DNA of 64,000 nucleotides, from the NCBI RefSeq assembly GCF_004297265.1, contig NZ_SCUT01000027.1:62001-126000 (forward strand), read 5' to 3'. This document shows positions 36,048 to 46,455 of this stretch, piece after piece. Under the pieces are notes generated by a model. It searched no databases and was not told the DNA's origin. It saw nothing but the letters and a program-made list of their open reading frames with translations. The position numbers were made by a program, and so were the translations under genes. The DNA comes from Reyranella sp. Its GTDB lineage: Bacteria > Pseudomonadota > Alphaproteobacteria > Reyranellales > Reyranellaceae. The stretch's first letter is position 1. Every line of letters starts with the position of its first letter.

Positions 36048-36065
36048 TGTATACACGTTTATACA
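36048..36065. promoter_or_regulatory. Palindromic operator-like site of the toxin-antitoxin pair
   Basis: TGTATACACGTTTATACA is an inverted repeat of TGTATA/TATACA with a short centre, 22 bases upstream of the antitoxin ATG. The TATAC elements could also be part of the promoter -10 region. Phd/YefM antitoxins bind such palindromes for autoregulation, so this is the likely operator. Confidence 0.65.
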
Positions 36066-36109
36066 TTCTTGCTCGGGAGGTTTCAACCGCCGACATGACG
36101 TGACTTGCG

Positions 36110-37097
<988 letters not shown>

Positions 37098-37117
<20 letters not shown>

Positions 37118-38078
37118 GGAAGAAGCACGCTGAGAAATGATGGGGGGCGCTCTCGACCAGCGGCGGCCGTTCGCTGCGGCAGCGATCGGTCGCCTCCTTG
37201 CAGCGCGGCGCGAAGGCGCAGCCCGGCGGCAGGGTCGCAAGATCGGGCGGCTGGCCCTCGATCGGCACCAGCGGCCGGTCGGTGTCACCGTCGAGCCGTG
37301 GCACCGACGCCATGAGGCCGCGCGTATAGGGATGGCGCGGTGTCTTGTAGAGAAGGCGCGCCGGCGCCGTTTCGACGATGCGGCCGCCATACATCACCAC
37401 GACCCGGTCGGCATAGCGTGCCACGACGCCGAGATCGTGGGTGATCAGGATCATCGCGGAGTTGGCCTCGCGCGTCAGTTCCTTGAGCAGCGCCAGGATC
37501 TGCGCCTGCACCGTGACGTCGAGCGCCGTCGTCGGCTCGTCGGCGATGATGAGCTGCGGCTGGCAGGCCAGCGCCATGGCGATCATGACCCGCTGGCGCA
37601 TGCCGCCGGAATACTGGTGCGGATAGGACGAGAGCCGGCTGCGCCCGTCGGGGATGCGCACCTTGCCCAGAAGCTCGGCGGCCTTATCCAGCGCCTTGGC
37701 CCACACCGTCTTGCGGTGCAGGTTGATCGGCTCGCCGACCTGCATGCCGACCGTCAGAGCCGGATTGAGCGAGCTCATCGGCTCCTGGAAGATCATGGCG
37801 ATGCGGTCGCCGCGGATCGCGCGGATGCCGGCATCGTCGAGCTTCAGGAGATCCTTGCCCTCGAAGAGGATCTCGCCCTCCTCAATGCGGCCGGGCGGAT
37901 CGGGGATCAGGCGCAGGATCGAGAGCGCGGTCACGCTCTTGCCCGAGCCCGATTCCCCCACGATCGCCAACGTCTCGCCGGCGGCGACGTCGAACGACAC
38001 GCCGTCGACCGCCCGCACCGTGCCGCGTTCGGTGCGGAAGCGCGTCGACAGGTTACGGACGCTGAGAAGCGGACTCAT
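37098..38078 (-). CDS. Dipeptide/oligopeptide ABC transporter ATPase, DppD/OppD type
   Basis: A 326-residue ATPase: Walker [18 protein letters not shown], signature [17 protein letters not shown], Walker [16 protein letters not shown]-loop [16 protein letters not shown], and the C-terminal [14 protein letters not shown] and [15 protein letters not shown] typical of the DppD group. The start codon lies directly against a palindromic repeat (38079-38138) that separates it from the binding-protein gene; the nearest GGAG is inside the repeat stem, so translation initiation may depend on RNA folding. Confidence 0.92.
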
Positions 38079-38138
38079 GGGAGCGCGCCACTCCAGTGGC
38101 GCATCTTCTCATGAGCGCCACTGGAGTGGCGCGCTCCC
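38079..38138. repeat. Dispersed palindrome, family 1, copy 2
   Basis: GGGAGCGCGCCACTCC... and its reverse complement are separated by about 14 bases (CATCTTCTCATG). It is inserted between the substrate-binding-protein gene and the DppD-type gene of the same operon: 7 bases from the former's stop codon and 0 bases from the latter's ATG. In RNA it would form a long hairpin that could protect the upstream transcript or limit downstream expression. Confidence 0.9.
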
Positions 38139-38145
38139 TTGAGCA

Positions 38146-39843
38146 TCACTTGCCCATCTTCTTCTTGAGATCCTGGTCCACCCACATGCGGGCGTAGATC
38201 GGGCCGGGACGGACCGCGCCGGCGCGCAGCTCGCCGTTGTAGCCCTTCACCCACGGCCACCACGCCGTATAGATGTAGGGCGTCGGCAGCCAGATGTAGG
38301 GCGTCTTCTCGAGGATCTCCTTCGTGAGTTCCTTGATCATGACCTGGCGCTTGGCCTCGTCCCGCTCGAGGTACATGTCGGCCACCTTCTTGTCGAAGGC
38401 CGGGTCCGAATATTGCGACGGGTTCCACACTTCCTTGGTGACGAAGCTCTTGCGGATCGTCGTCGTCGGGTTGGTGTGGCCGTTGTTCATGAAGTAGCCG
38501 GGGGCGTTGGTCTTGGTCGTCATCGCCGAGAGGAAGGCCGCATATTCCATCGGCTGGATCTCGAGCTTGACGCCGACCGCCTCGAGATAGGCGGCGACCA
38601 GCGGCAGCAGGTCCATGTGGTCGGGGTTGCAGGAGCAGACCTGGACCTTGAAGCTGAAGCCCTTGGGATAGCCCGCCTCGGCCAGCAGCTTCTTCGCCTT
38701 GTCGGGGTTGAAGGTGTAGAGCTCCCGCACCGATTCCGGCATCGCCTCCAGCGGCTCGTAGTAACCGAGATAGTCGGGATGCTGCGGATAGGCGAACAGC
38801 TCGGCGTTGCCGCCGTAATAGGCCTTCACGATCTCCTGCTTGTTCACCGCCATGTTCAGTGCGCGGCGAACCCGGATGTCGTCGAACGGCTTGGTGTCGA
38901 CCCTCATCGCCAGGAACTGGCCGCTCATGCCGAGCCAGCGCGACCATTTTAGCTGCGGCGTCGTCTTCTTGAGATCGTCGGCGGCGCTCCAGCGGATGTT
39001 CTCCAGCAGGTCGAGCTTGGCCGTCCGCAGCGCCGTCAGGTAGGTCGCCTCGTCCTTGATCGTGCGATAGACGACCTTGTCGAGGAACGGCAACTTGTAC
39101 TCGACACCGTCGATCTTCTCCTTGTCCCAGTAGATCGGGTTCTTGGAGTAGGTGTTGGAGCTGCCCTGGACGAAGTCGCTCAGGGTGAACGGGCCGGTGC
39201 CATTCACGTTCTTCCAGTTGGTGGCGCCGGCGTCGGCCACTTCCTTCGGCGTGATGGTCGAGTAGTAGCCCCAGCCGAAGCGGTAATCCCATTCGGCGTT
39301 GAAGTACTTGAAGGTGAAGACCACCGTATACTTGCCGGTCGCCTCGACCTTCTCGACATGGTCGAAGTAGCCCGCGATCTTCTTGGGGCTGTTGGCCAGC
39401 CGATTGAAGGCGAAGGCCACGTCCTCGGCGGTCAGTTCGCGCTCCTTCATGACGCCGGGCTTCTCGGGGAACATCACGCCCTTGCGCAGCTCGATCGTGA
39501 GCCTGAGCGGATTGTCGCTCCACACCCACTTCTCGGCGAGCTCGCCGCGGATTGCGTCAGAGGGCAGCCAGGCATCGGCATAGAAGGGATACTTGCCGCC
39601 GTTGCGCTTGCTCTTGGAGAGGTCGGCGGCGAAGAGCTGCTCGTAGAACTGGCCGGTATCGTGGTTCAGCTTCCAGTTCCAGTCCGCCGGATCGAAGGAC
39701 AGTGCCGACAAGGTCACGTACACCGTGCCGACTTCCAGCGTGCCGCCGTACTGCGGCTTCTCCGCCTGCGCCTGAGCGGTTCCCGCGAGCGCCAGTCCCA
39801 GCGCGCCGGACAGGAGTCCCTTCGCCCACCTCTTCATCTTCAT
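38146..39843 (-). CDS. Peptide/opine-type ABC transporter substrate-binding protein
   Basis: A 565-residue SBP family 5 (DppA/OppA) protein with a Sec signal peptide (MKMKRWAKGLLSGALGLALA, cleavage near AQAQA). Family features are LTAEDVAFAFNRL, NGTGPFTLSDFVQGS and DIRVRRALNMAVNKQEIVK. It captures the substrate in the periplasm for the DppBC permeases. The substrate may be peptides, but the family also handles nickel, opines and other solutes. GAGGAGG lies just upstream of ATG 39843. The order permease-permease-SBP-ATPase-ATPase is complete, with the SBP in the middle. Confidence 0.93.
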   Translation of the reverse strand: MKMKRWAKGLLSGALGLALAGTAQAQAEKPQYGGTLEVGTVYVTLSALSFDPADWNWKLNHDTGQFYEQLFAADLSKSKRNGGKYPFYADAWLPSDAIRGELAEKWVWSDNPLRLTIELRKGVMFPEKPGVMKERELTAEDVAFAFNRLANSPKKIAGYFDHVEKVEATGKYTVVFTFKYFNAEWDYRFGWGYYSTITPKEVADAGATNWKNVNGTGPFTLSDFVQGSSNTYSKNPIYWDKEKIDGVEYKLPFLDKVVYRTIKDEATYLTALRTAKLDLLENIRWSAADDLKKTTPQLKWSRWLGMSGQFLAMRVDTKPFDDIRVRRALNMAVNKQEIVKAYYGGNAELFAYPQHPDYLGYYEPLEAMPESVRELYTFNPDKAKKLLAEAGYPKGFSFKVQVCSCNPDHMDLLPLVAAYLEAVGVKLEIQPMEYAAFLSAMTTKTNAPGYFMNNGHTNPTTTIRKSFVTKEVWNPSQYSDPAFDKKVADMYLERDEAKRQVMIKELTKEILEKTPYIWLPTPYIYTAWWPWVKGYNGELRAGAVRPGPIYARMWVDQDLKKKMGK

Positions 39844-39881
39844 CGTTTCCTCCTCATGTTTCTTTTCTGTCTTGTTGCTTG

Positions 39882-40781
39882 TCAGCGTGAGCCCCGCATA
39901 CGCGGATCGAGAAGATCGCGCAGGGCGTCGCCGAACATGTTGGTGGCGTAGACCACGATCGTGAGGCAGAGGCCGGGCGCCAGCGCCAGCCACGGCCCCT
40001 GCAGCATGAAGGTGCGCCCGCTGCCCGACAGCAGGCCGCCCCAGGTCGGCGCCGGCGGCGGCACGCCGAGGCCGAGGAAGGACAGGCCCGATTCGGCCAG
40101 GATCACCGTGCCGACGCGGGTGGTGAACAGCACGATCACCGGTGCCATGACGTTGGGCAGGATGTGGCGCCAGAGGATGCGGAAGGTCGAGGCGCCGGTC
40201 GACTGCGCGGCATGGACATACATGTTCTCGCGCACCGAGACGACGGCGCCGCGGATGATGCGCGAGCCGGCGATACCCAGCAGCAGGCCGAGCGTCACGA
40301 TGATCTGCGGCATGCCGGGACCGACCACCGACACGACCACGATCAGGATGATGAGATCGGGGAAGCTCATCCAGGCGTCGACGAAGCGCTGCAGCACCAG
40401 GTCGAACTTGCCGCCGAGATAGCCCGAGACGATGCCGAGGAAGACCGAGATGACCGTGGCGATGCCGGCGGCGCAGAAGCCGATGATGACCGAGAGCTGG
40501 GCACCGTAGAGGCAGCGCGAAAGCATGTCGCGGCCGAGATTGTCCGTGCCGAACGGAAACGCCCAGGACGGCGGCTTCAGCCGGTTGAGCGGTGCGATCT
40601 GGTTCATGCCGTAGGGCGCGAGCGCATCGGCAAAGATCCCGCAGAACAGGAACAGCATGAACACGACGGCGCCGGCGGCACCCAGCGGCTTCTCGCGAAA
40701 GAGACGGCCAAGAAAGTGCAGTACCGGGCCGCGCTTGCGGCGCGGCGGGACGGCGACGGTGGTTTCCGCGACGGACGCCAT
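39882..40781 (-). CDS. Dipeptide-type ABC transporter permease, DppC type
   Basis: A 299-residue permease with six predicted helices. It has the N-terminal FLGRLFREKPLGAAGAVVFML, then FPFGTDNLGRDMLSRCLYGAQLS and the EAA-like cytoplasmic motif HAAQSTGASTFRILWRHILPN; the C-terminus ends RDLLDPRMRG. These features identify the DppC/OppC subunit. The ATG at 40781 overlaps the stop codon of the preceding permease gene, indicating coupled translation. Confidence 0.94.
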   Translation of the reverse strand: MASVAETTVAVPPRRKRGPVLHFLGRLFREKPLGAAGAVVFMLFLFCGIFADALAPYGMNQIAPLNRLKPPSWAFPFGTDNLGRDMLSRCLYGAQLSVIIGFCAAGIATVISVFLGIVSGYLGGKFDLVLQRFVDAWMSFPDLIILIVVVSVVGPGMPQIIVTLGLLLGIAGSRIIRGAVVSVRENMYVHAAQSTGASTFRILWRHILPNVMAPVIVLFTTRVGTVILAESGLSFLGLGVPPPAPTWGGLLSGSGRTFMLQGPWLALAPGLCLTIVVYATNMFGDALRDLLDPRMRGSR

Positions 40782-41737
40782 CAGCGGTACCTCACCTTGG
40801 GATCGAGCAGACCGTAACTGAGATCGACGATCAGGTTGATGACCATCACCGCGACGCCCACGATCAGGAACACGCCGGTGATGACCGGATAGTCGCGCTG
40901 GCTGACCGCATCGAGCAGCAGCAGGCCCATGCCGGGAATGACGAAGATCTGTTCCATGATCACCGCGCCGCCGATCAGCAGCGGGGCCTGCAGGCCGATC
41001 AGGGTCACCACCGGGATCAGCGCGTTGCGCAGCGCATGGCGCGCCACCACGAGCCTCTCGCCGAGGCCCTTGGCCCAGGCGGTGCGGATGAAGTCCTGGC
41101 GCAACACCTCGAGCATCATGGTCCGCGTCAGGCGCATGGTGATGGCAGACAGGGCGCATCCCAGGATGATCGACGGGATGATCATCTGGCTGAGATTGCC
41201 CCATGGATCCTTGGCGAAGGGCACGAACTGGATGGGCGGCGACCATCCCCACCAGATCGACGGGAACACCATCACCATGGTGCCCAGCCAGAAGCTCGGC
41301 ACCGCCAGCATGAGGATGGAGAAGGAACGCGCGACGTAGTCACCGGGCGTGTCCTGGCGGATCGCCGAATAGACGCCGATGGGAATGGCGACCGACAGGC
41401 CCACGATCAGCGCCATCAGGCCGAGTTCGAAGGTGACGGGCAGGCGCTGCAGAAGTTGTTCGCTGACCGGCGTGCTCTGCCACAGCGAGCGGCCGAAATC
41501 GCCATGGAACAGGATGGCGCCCATCCAGCGGCCGTACTGGACCCACATCGGCTGGTCGAGGCCCAGCGCCTTCTCGAGCTGCTCGCGGCCCATCTTCGAG
41601 GCCCCGATGTCGTTCTGGCTCAGCATCAGGTCGATGACGTCGCCCGGGATCATGCGCACCGTCACGAAGACGATGAGACTGGCGAAGAAGAGCGTGGGAA
41701 TGAGCGCCAGAACGCGGCGCACGATGTAGGCCTGCAT
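40781..41737 (-). CDS. Dipeptide-type ABC transporter permease, DppB type
   Basis: A 318-residue permease beginning MQAYIVRRVLALIPTLFFAS, with FGRSLWQSTPVSEQLLQRLP, the EAA-like RTAWAKGLGERLVVARHALRN, and a C-terminal LIVDLSYGLLDPKVRYR, all typical of DppB/OppB. It is the first gene of the five-gene uptake operon; the 203-base gap upstream is the probable promoter region. Confidence 0.94.
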   Translation of the reverse strand: MQAYIVRRVLALIPTLFFASLIVFVTVRMIPGDVIDLMLSQNDIGASKMGREQLEKALGLDQPMWVQYGRWMGAILFHGDFGRSLWQSTPVSEQLLQRLPVTFELGLMALIVGLSVAIPIGVYSAIRQDTPGDYVARSFSILMLAVPSFWLGTMVMVFPSIWWGWSPPIQFVPFAKDPWGNLSQMIIPSIILGCALSAITMRLTRTMMLEVLRQDFIRTAWAKGLGERLVVARHALRNALIPVVTLIGLQAPLLIGGAVIMEQIFVIPGMGLLLLDAVSQRDYPVITGVFLIVGVAVMVINLIVDLSYGLLDPKVRYR

Positions 41738-41940
41738 CAGCGCTGCCCGCCGGAAACAACCGGCGCGGGCACATCAACCGCGTGCATGGGTGTGAAAAGG
41801 CTCACCCTGTCCCCTCCCGCAAAGACGTTTCCTCGGCCGCCCGTTCATGCGGGCGATCCTGTTGCCGACAAGCTGCCGGGATTGCAGGCGGACTGTCAAC
41901 GAAAACGGGCAACGTAAGCGGGCGACGCTCCGCTGCCCTT
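41738..41940. promoter_or_regulatory. Intergenic region upstream of the peptide-uptake operon
   Basis: This 203-base gap separates dppB from the SGNH hydrolase gene upstream on the same strand. It holds a GC-rich inverted repeat (CGCCCGTTCATGCGGGCG, near 41838-41855), which could be a terminator for the hydrolase gene or a regulator site. No clear promoter hexamers can be assigned. Confidence 0.35.
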
Positions 41941-43110
41941 TCAGGGACCGTTCAACAGCTTCTTCACGGCGGCGGCGATCAGCTCGGTGGTAAGGGCCGA
42001 GGGATGTCCGTCGTGCGGAATCATCAGTTTCGTGGAATCCCTCCCCCAGGTCGTGGCGGACTCGCCCACCATCGGTGCGCCGAGCTTGCGCAGGCGCACA
42101 AGCGTGTCGACGAGCATCGGCTGGGCAATCTTCGAATCCCCATAGCGGTGCTTCGTCTGCTCGTCGGGCCAGGAATAGACGATGACGAGCGGAGCCCCGA
42201 ACTTCTCGCGAGCATAGACCTGCAGCTTCGCCATCATGGCGAGGAAAAGCTCGATCTGTTCTTCCTGACGCTGCCGCTGGCCGATCGCCTCGATGAAAGC
42301 GAACTGCTCGCCGAACAGGTAATGGAGACCGGCGAGCGGATCGCGCCAGCGATGTTCGTTGAACGAGCCGGTGTAGCGCAGCACGCCCTCGTCCAGGACG
42401 AAGCGCGGCGAGGAGCCGAGCCACGAGCCGTCGCCGGTCACGCGCTGGAGATGAGCCGGGATGATCCAGGTCACCACGGCCTTCACGTTCTTGTCCTTGT
42501 AGCGATCGTAAAGGCCCGCCTCGAAAGCACGGACGAGATGATTGGGCCCGTAGCCGGGAACGCCGAGATTGATGCTGCGAGCCTGTGGCGCGTTCTGTTT
42601 CGCGAATTGCGACGGCATCGTCTCGTCGTCGGGCAAACCCTGCCCGAAGATGAAAGAGTCGCCGATGAAGAGATAGGTCTCCACCGCCGCCGGCGCCGGT
42701 GGTGTCACGCGGGCCGTCTCGGCATCGAAATGATAGATCTGACGATAGACGGTTTCGGCGCCCCAGGTGGCGGTGGCGATGACTTCGCTGTCGGGCGCGG
42801 GCCGGAAACCCAGGATCGGATCGGGCGGCGGCCACCATTTCGGGATCGTCCGCGTCACGACTCCCATGTTCACGGCCTTGGGCGACAGGAAGCCTGCAAA
42901 AACATCGAGCGCCACAAGACTGAGGGCCAGCGCCGTGGCGAGCAGAGCGCCCGAGCGCCAGCGATTGCCCCGCAGGGTGACGACACCCACGACGCCGAGC
43001 AGGGCGGCGGCGACGCAGGCCCACAGAGCCGACCGCAGGACGAGCCCGACCGCCAGGATCACGAGCAGGAAGGCGCCCACCAGCCAGAAATTGCGAAACC
43101 TGCCGGCCAT
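41941..43110 (-). CDS. Membrane-anchored SGNH/GDSL-type hydrolase
   Basis: A 389-residue protein with two or three N-terminal membrane helices (WLVGAFLLVILAVGLVL; ACVAAALLGVVGVVTL; GALLATALALSLVALDV), followed by a periplasmic SGNH domain with the nucleophile in YLFIGDSFIFGQGLPDDETM, then INLGVPGYGPNHLVRA (Gly/Asn block) and the C-terminal PHDGHPSALTTELIA carrying the Asp-x-x-His. Similar proteins act as O-acetyl transferases or esterases on surface polysaccharides. Substrate unknown. Start ATG 43110 is preferred over upstream codons. Confidence 0.8.
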   Translation of the reverse strand: MAGRFRNFWLVGAFLLVILAVGLVLRSALWACVAAALLGVVGVVTLRGNRWRSGALLATALALSLVALDVFAGFLSPKAVNMGVVTRTIPKWWPPPDPILGFRPAPDSEVIATATWGAETVYRQIYHFDAETARVTPPAPAAVETYLFIGDSFIFGQGLPDDETMPSQFAKQNAPQARSINLGVPGYGPNHLVRAFEAGLYDRYKDKNVKAVVTWIIPAHLQRVTGDGSWLGSSPRFVLDEGVLRYTGSFNEHRWRDPLAGLHYLFGEQFAFIEAIGQRQRQEEQIELFLAMMAKLQVYAREKFGAPLVIVYSWPDEQTKHRYGDSKIAQPMLVDTLVRLRKLGAPMVGESATTWGRDSTKLMIPHDGHPSALTTELIAAAVKKLLNGP

Positions 43111-43169
43111 TGACCTGAAAGCCTTCTCCCCGGATAGGCTGGGTGTAGGCGTTCGAAAGGAAAAACTCA

Positions 43170-44381
43170 ATGAGCGGACCATTGCCCCTGCAGGGCCTGC
43201 GGGTCCTCGACCTGGCCAGCTTCATCGCCGCCCCCGTCGCCACGACGGTGATGGGAGACTACGGCGCCGAGGTCATCAAGATCGAACCGCCCGGCGAGGG
43301 CGATCCGCAGCGCAAGCTCGGCCAGGCCCATTCTATCCCGCAGCATCCGGTCAACTTCTGCTGGCACATGACCAACCGCAACAAGCGCTCGGTGGTGCTC
43401 GACCTCAAGAACCCGCTGGGTCGCGAGGCGTTCGACAAGCTCGTCGCGACGGCCGACGTGATGGTGGTGAACTTCCCGCTCAGGGTCCGCGAGCGGCTAC
43501 GCATGCGTTACGCCGACGTGAAGCCCGCCAACCCGCGCCTGATCTACGCCTCCATGACCGGCTACGGCGAGCAGGGTCCGGACGCCGAGCAGCCGGGCTT
43601 CGACTCGACGGCCTTCTTCGCCCGCTCCGGCCTGCTCGACGCCTTGACCTACGAGGGCGGGCCGCCGGCCTTCTCGCTGCCAGCCCAGGGCGACCAGATG
43701 GCCGGCATGAACCTGTTCGCCGCCATCGCCATGGCGCTGCTCCATCGCGAGCGCACGGGCGAAGGCAGCGAGGTCGGCACGTCGCTGCATGCGAGCGGCC
43801 TGTGGTCGAACGCCATCCTGGCCCAGGGCGCGCTGCTGGGCTCGTTCGTGGCGCCGCGCCCGCCGCGCACCAAGCCGCGCAGCGCGCTGGCCAACCAGTA
43901 CCGCACCTCCGACGGCCGCTGGATCCAGCTCACGATCGTGCGCGAGGACAAGCTCTGGCCCGAACTCTGCCAGGCGCTCGAACGCACCGACCTGATGGAC
44001 GATCCGCGCTTCGAGACGACCGAAAAACGGCGCGCCCACGCCACCGACCTGGCGGCGATCCTCGATCCCGTCTTCGCGGGCCGCCCCTGGCCGGAATGGA
44101 AGGAGCGCCTGCGCCGGCACGAGATCACCTTCGGCCTGCTCGGCATCCTGCGCGACGTACCCGACGACGAGCAGGCCGTGGCCAACGGCGCGGTCGTGCC
44201 GACCCGCCAGGACGACATGCCGCGTTCGATCTCCGCCCCGATCCGCCTGTCGTTCGCGCCCGAGCCTGCGATACCCGGTGCAGGCCCGGACCACGGCGCC
44301 CACACCGACGAGGTGCTGCGCGAACTGGGCTACGGCGACGCCGAACTCGACAAGCTGAGAGCGGCGGGCGCTTTCGGCTAA
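43170..44381 (+). CDS. CaiB/BaiF family CoA transferase
   Basis: A 403-residue class III CoA transferase: LPLQGLRVLDLASFIAAPVA, then GDYGAEVIKIEPPGEGDPQR, NRNKRSVVLDLKNPLGREAF, LIYASMTGYGEQGPD and the catalytic-Asp region GFDSTAFFARSGL. These enzymes move CoA between organic acids in catabolic pathways of carnitine, oxalate, aromatics or succinate-linked substrates. The acceptor cannot be named. AAGGA lies about 9 bases before the ATG. It is divergent from the SGNH hydrolase gene and convergent with the MgtC-like gene. Confidence 0.92.
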   Translation: MSGPLPLQGLRVLDLASFIAAPVATTVMGDYGAEVIKIEPPGEGDPQRKLGQAHSIPQHPVNFCWHMTNRNKRSVVLDLKNPLGREAFDKLVATADVMVVNFPLRVRERLRMRYADVKPANPRLIYASMTGYGEQGPDAEQPGFDSTAFFARSGLLDALTYEGGPPAFSLPAQGDQMAGMNLFAAIAMALLHRERTGEGSEVGTSLHASGLWSNAILAQGALLGSFVAPRPPRTKPRSALANQYRTSDGRWIQLTIVREDKLWPELCQALERTDLMDDPRFETTEKRRAHATDLAAILDPVFAGRPWPEWKERLRRHEITFGLLGILRDVPDDEQAVANGAVVPTRQDDMPRSISAPIRLSFAPEPAIPGAGPDHGAHTDEVLRELGYGDAELDKLRAAGAFG

Positions 44382-44395
44382 GGCGAGCACAACGG

Positions 44396-45109
44396 TCACG
44401 ACTCCGGGATCGTGCGGTCGATCTGCCAGGTGGCGCCGGAGACGGTGGGATCGAGGCTGAGGCGGCCCACGATCTGCTCCAGCGCCGCGTCGTTGCGCTT
44501 GGCGGCGACGGCCTGCGCCGTCACCGTGACCTTGGACGTGCCGGCGATGTCTTCGCTGTCGAGTCGTCGCAGGCCGAGACCCGCCTGGGCTAGTGCGTTC
44601 AGCAGCAGCGAGCGCATCTGCGCCTCCTCGGCGCCACGACAGACCACTTCGACGGTGTAATGCGTTTCGGCGTTGCTGCTGGTCACGAGGCGACTGTTCA
44701 CGCGCCGGATCAGGGGCCGCAGGATGAGGTTGGTGGCGATCACCATGCCGGCCGCCAGCAGCGCCGGACCGCCATGGCCCGCCCCCGCCATCGTGCCCAC
44801 CATGGCCGAGCACCACAGCGTCGCCGCCGTGTTGAGACCGTGCACGTTCACGCCCTCGCGCAGGATGACGCCCGCACCCAGGAAGCCGATGCCGGTCACG
44901 ACCTGTGCGGCCACGCGTGTCGGATCGCCGGCGCCCACCAGCCCCGAGAAGGTGACGAAGCCCGCGGCACCCAGCGCGACCAGAGCGTTGGTGCGCAGGC
45001 CCGCCATCTTCTGGTTCCACTGGCGCTCGAAGCCGATGGCTGAGCCCAGCAGCAGCGCCACGCCGAGACGCAGGGCGGTCTCGCCGAGTTCCAGCAGGTC
45101 GAAATGCAT
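44396..45109 (-). CDS. MgtC/SapB family membrane protein
   Basis: A 237-residue protein with four to five helices and the MgtC hallmark GSAIGFERQWNQKMAGLRTNA, followed by VVTGIGFLGAGVILREG and VHGLNTAATLWCSAMVG. The C-terminal 90 residues form a soluble ACT-like domain (HYTVEVVCRGAEEAQM). MgtC proteins in pathogens regulate the F1Fo ATPase and magnesium or acid-stress response; in environmental species the role is less clear. It lies 22 bases after the ABC ATPase gene upstream but is not obviously related to it. Confidence 0.9.
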   Translation of the reverse strand: MHFDLLELGETALRLGVALLLGSAIGFERQWNQKMAGLRTNALVALGAAGFVTFSGLVGAGDPTRVAAQVVTGIGFLGAGVILREGVNVHGLNTAATLWCSAMVGTMAGAGHGGPALLAAGMVIATNLILRPLIRRVNSRLVTSSNAETHYTVEVVCRGAEEAQMRSLLLNALAQAGLGLRRLDSEDIAGTSKVTVTAQAVAAKRNDAALEQIVGRLSLDPTVSGATWQIDRTIPES

Positions 45110-45131
45110 CGCTCGTCCTTCTCGCGCGGCG

Positions 45132-46445
45132 TCAGCCCGGATTGTCGAGGCTGAAGATCCCGCTCACTTCGTCATAGGCAAAGATCTCGCCGAAGCGCGC
45201 CCATGAGGTCGCCGTCCGCATCGTCTGTTCGGCGAAGCTGGCGGACATGTGGTCCTCGAGCTCGTCGCGGAAGCGGCTCGCCGGCGCACGATGCGTGGGA
45301 CGCTCGTCGAGAACGCGGCGGACATGGGCCGCCAGCGGAACGTAGTTCAGGAGATGCTGGCCGAAGAGTTTCTTGCGAGCATCGGGCTCGAAGCCGACGA
45401 ACAGCCGTCCCGGTTCGGTAAGCTTGATGTCGCCCTCCCCCAGCTCGGCAAAGCGCAGGAGCTGCAGGACCTCGGCGACCGGAAACAGGTCGTCGACCTC
45501 CATGTGCAGATCCCCGGCGAGTTCAGGGAGACCGGCATGCCCATCATGCGGTGCGGCGGCCACCGCCTCCATCAGGCCTGCGATCATGTTGGGGGACACG
45601 CGCGGCAGCAGCATGGCGATGCCGGTGCCGAAGAAGTGGCCCTGGCTCGCCTTGCCCTCGGGCCGCGCCGTCATCGTGGCATAGAGGCTCTCGACGAGCG
45701 CCCGGAAGGCAGGGTCGAGCCGGTTGCGCGGATGCGGCAGGTCGATCTTGATCTCGGCCGCGACGCGGCCGGGATTGGACGCGAAGACCAGCACACGGTC
45801 CGACAGCAGCACCGCCTCCTCGATATTGTGCGTTACGACGGCGATCGCGGAGATCGGCAGGCGGCCCTCGATCCACAAGTCCAGGAGGTCGGTGCGCAGC
45901 GTCTCCGCGGTCAGCACGTCGAGGGCCGAGAAAGCCTCGTCCATCAGCAGCACGGTGGGCTGGACCACGATCGCCCGCGCGATGCCGACCCTCTGGCGCA
46001 TGCCGCCCGACAGTTCCTTCGGATAGGCGCTCTCGTAGCCGTCGAGGCCGATCAGGTCGATGGCGGCAAGCGCGCGGCGGTGGCGCTCGGCCGGGCCGAC
46101 GCCCTGCGCCTCGAGGCCGATCTCGACGTTCTGCAGTACGGTGAGCCAGGGGAAGAGCGCGAAGGACTGAAACACCATCGCGACCTCGGGCGACGGCCCG
46201 ACCACGCCCTTGCCCGCGATCCTCACCTCGCCACCGGTCGCCGGCATCAGCCCGGCGAGGATGCGCAGCAAGGTCGTCTTCCCGCAGCCTGAGCGGCCGA
46301 GGAACGAGACGATCTCGTTCTTGCCCAGCGTCAGGCAGACATCGTCGAGGACCAGCAGATCCTCGCCGCTCCCCTTGGGATAGACCTTGCGCAGGTGGTC
46401 GACGCTGACCAGCGTGCGGTCGGCCACGGAAATCATCGTGTCCAT
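45132..46445 (-). CDS. ABC transporter ATPase of the nitrate/sulfonate/taurine family with C-terminal extra domain
   Basis: A 437-residue ATPase. The N-terminal 250 residues have Walker A GRSGCGKTTLLRILAG, FQSFALFPWLTVLQNVEIGL, signature [16 protein letters not shown], Walker B VLLMDEAFSALDV and VVTHNIEEAVLLSDRV, as in SsuB/TauB/NrtD. The C-terminal 160 residues are an AAA-associated domain (GDLHMEVDDLFPVAEVLQLLRF; LNYVPLAAHVRRVLDE) with a predicted winged-helix-like fold of unknown role. It follows the fused permease gene after 10 bases. No substrate-binding protein lies nearby. Confidence 0.88.
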   Translation of the reverse strand: MDTMISVADRTLVSVDHLRKVYPKGSGEDLLVLDDVCLTLGKNEIVSFLGRSGCGKTTLLRILAGLMPATGGEVRIAGKGVVGPSPEVAMVFQSFALFPWLTVLQNVEIGLEAQGVGPAERHRRALAAIDLIGLDGYESAYPKELSGGMRQRVGIARAIVVQPTVLLMDEAFSALDVLTAETLRTDLLDLWIEGRLPISAIAVVTHNIEEAVLLSDRVLVFASNPGRVAAEIKIDLPHPRNRLDPAFRALVESLYATMTARPEGKASQGHFFGTGIAMLLPRVSPNMIAGLMEAVAAAPHDGHAGLPELAGDLHMEVDDLFPVAEVLQLLRFAELGEGDIKLTEPGRLFVGFEPDARKKLFGQHLLNYVPLAAHVRRVLDERPTHRAPASRFRDELEDHMSASFAEQTMRTATSWARFGEIFAYDEVSGIFSLDNPG

Positions 46446-46455
46446 TCGGTCTCTC

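Noticed and set aside
35350-36065. Possible genomic island boundary
   Set aside because: Only the small toxin-antitoxin pair is present; no integrase, tRNA end or shift in composition extends beyond it.
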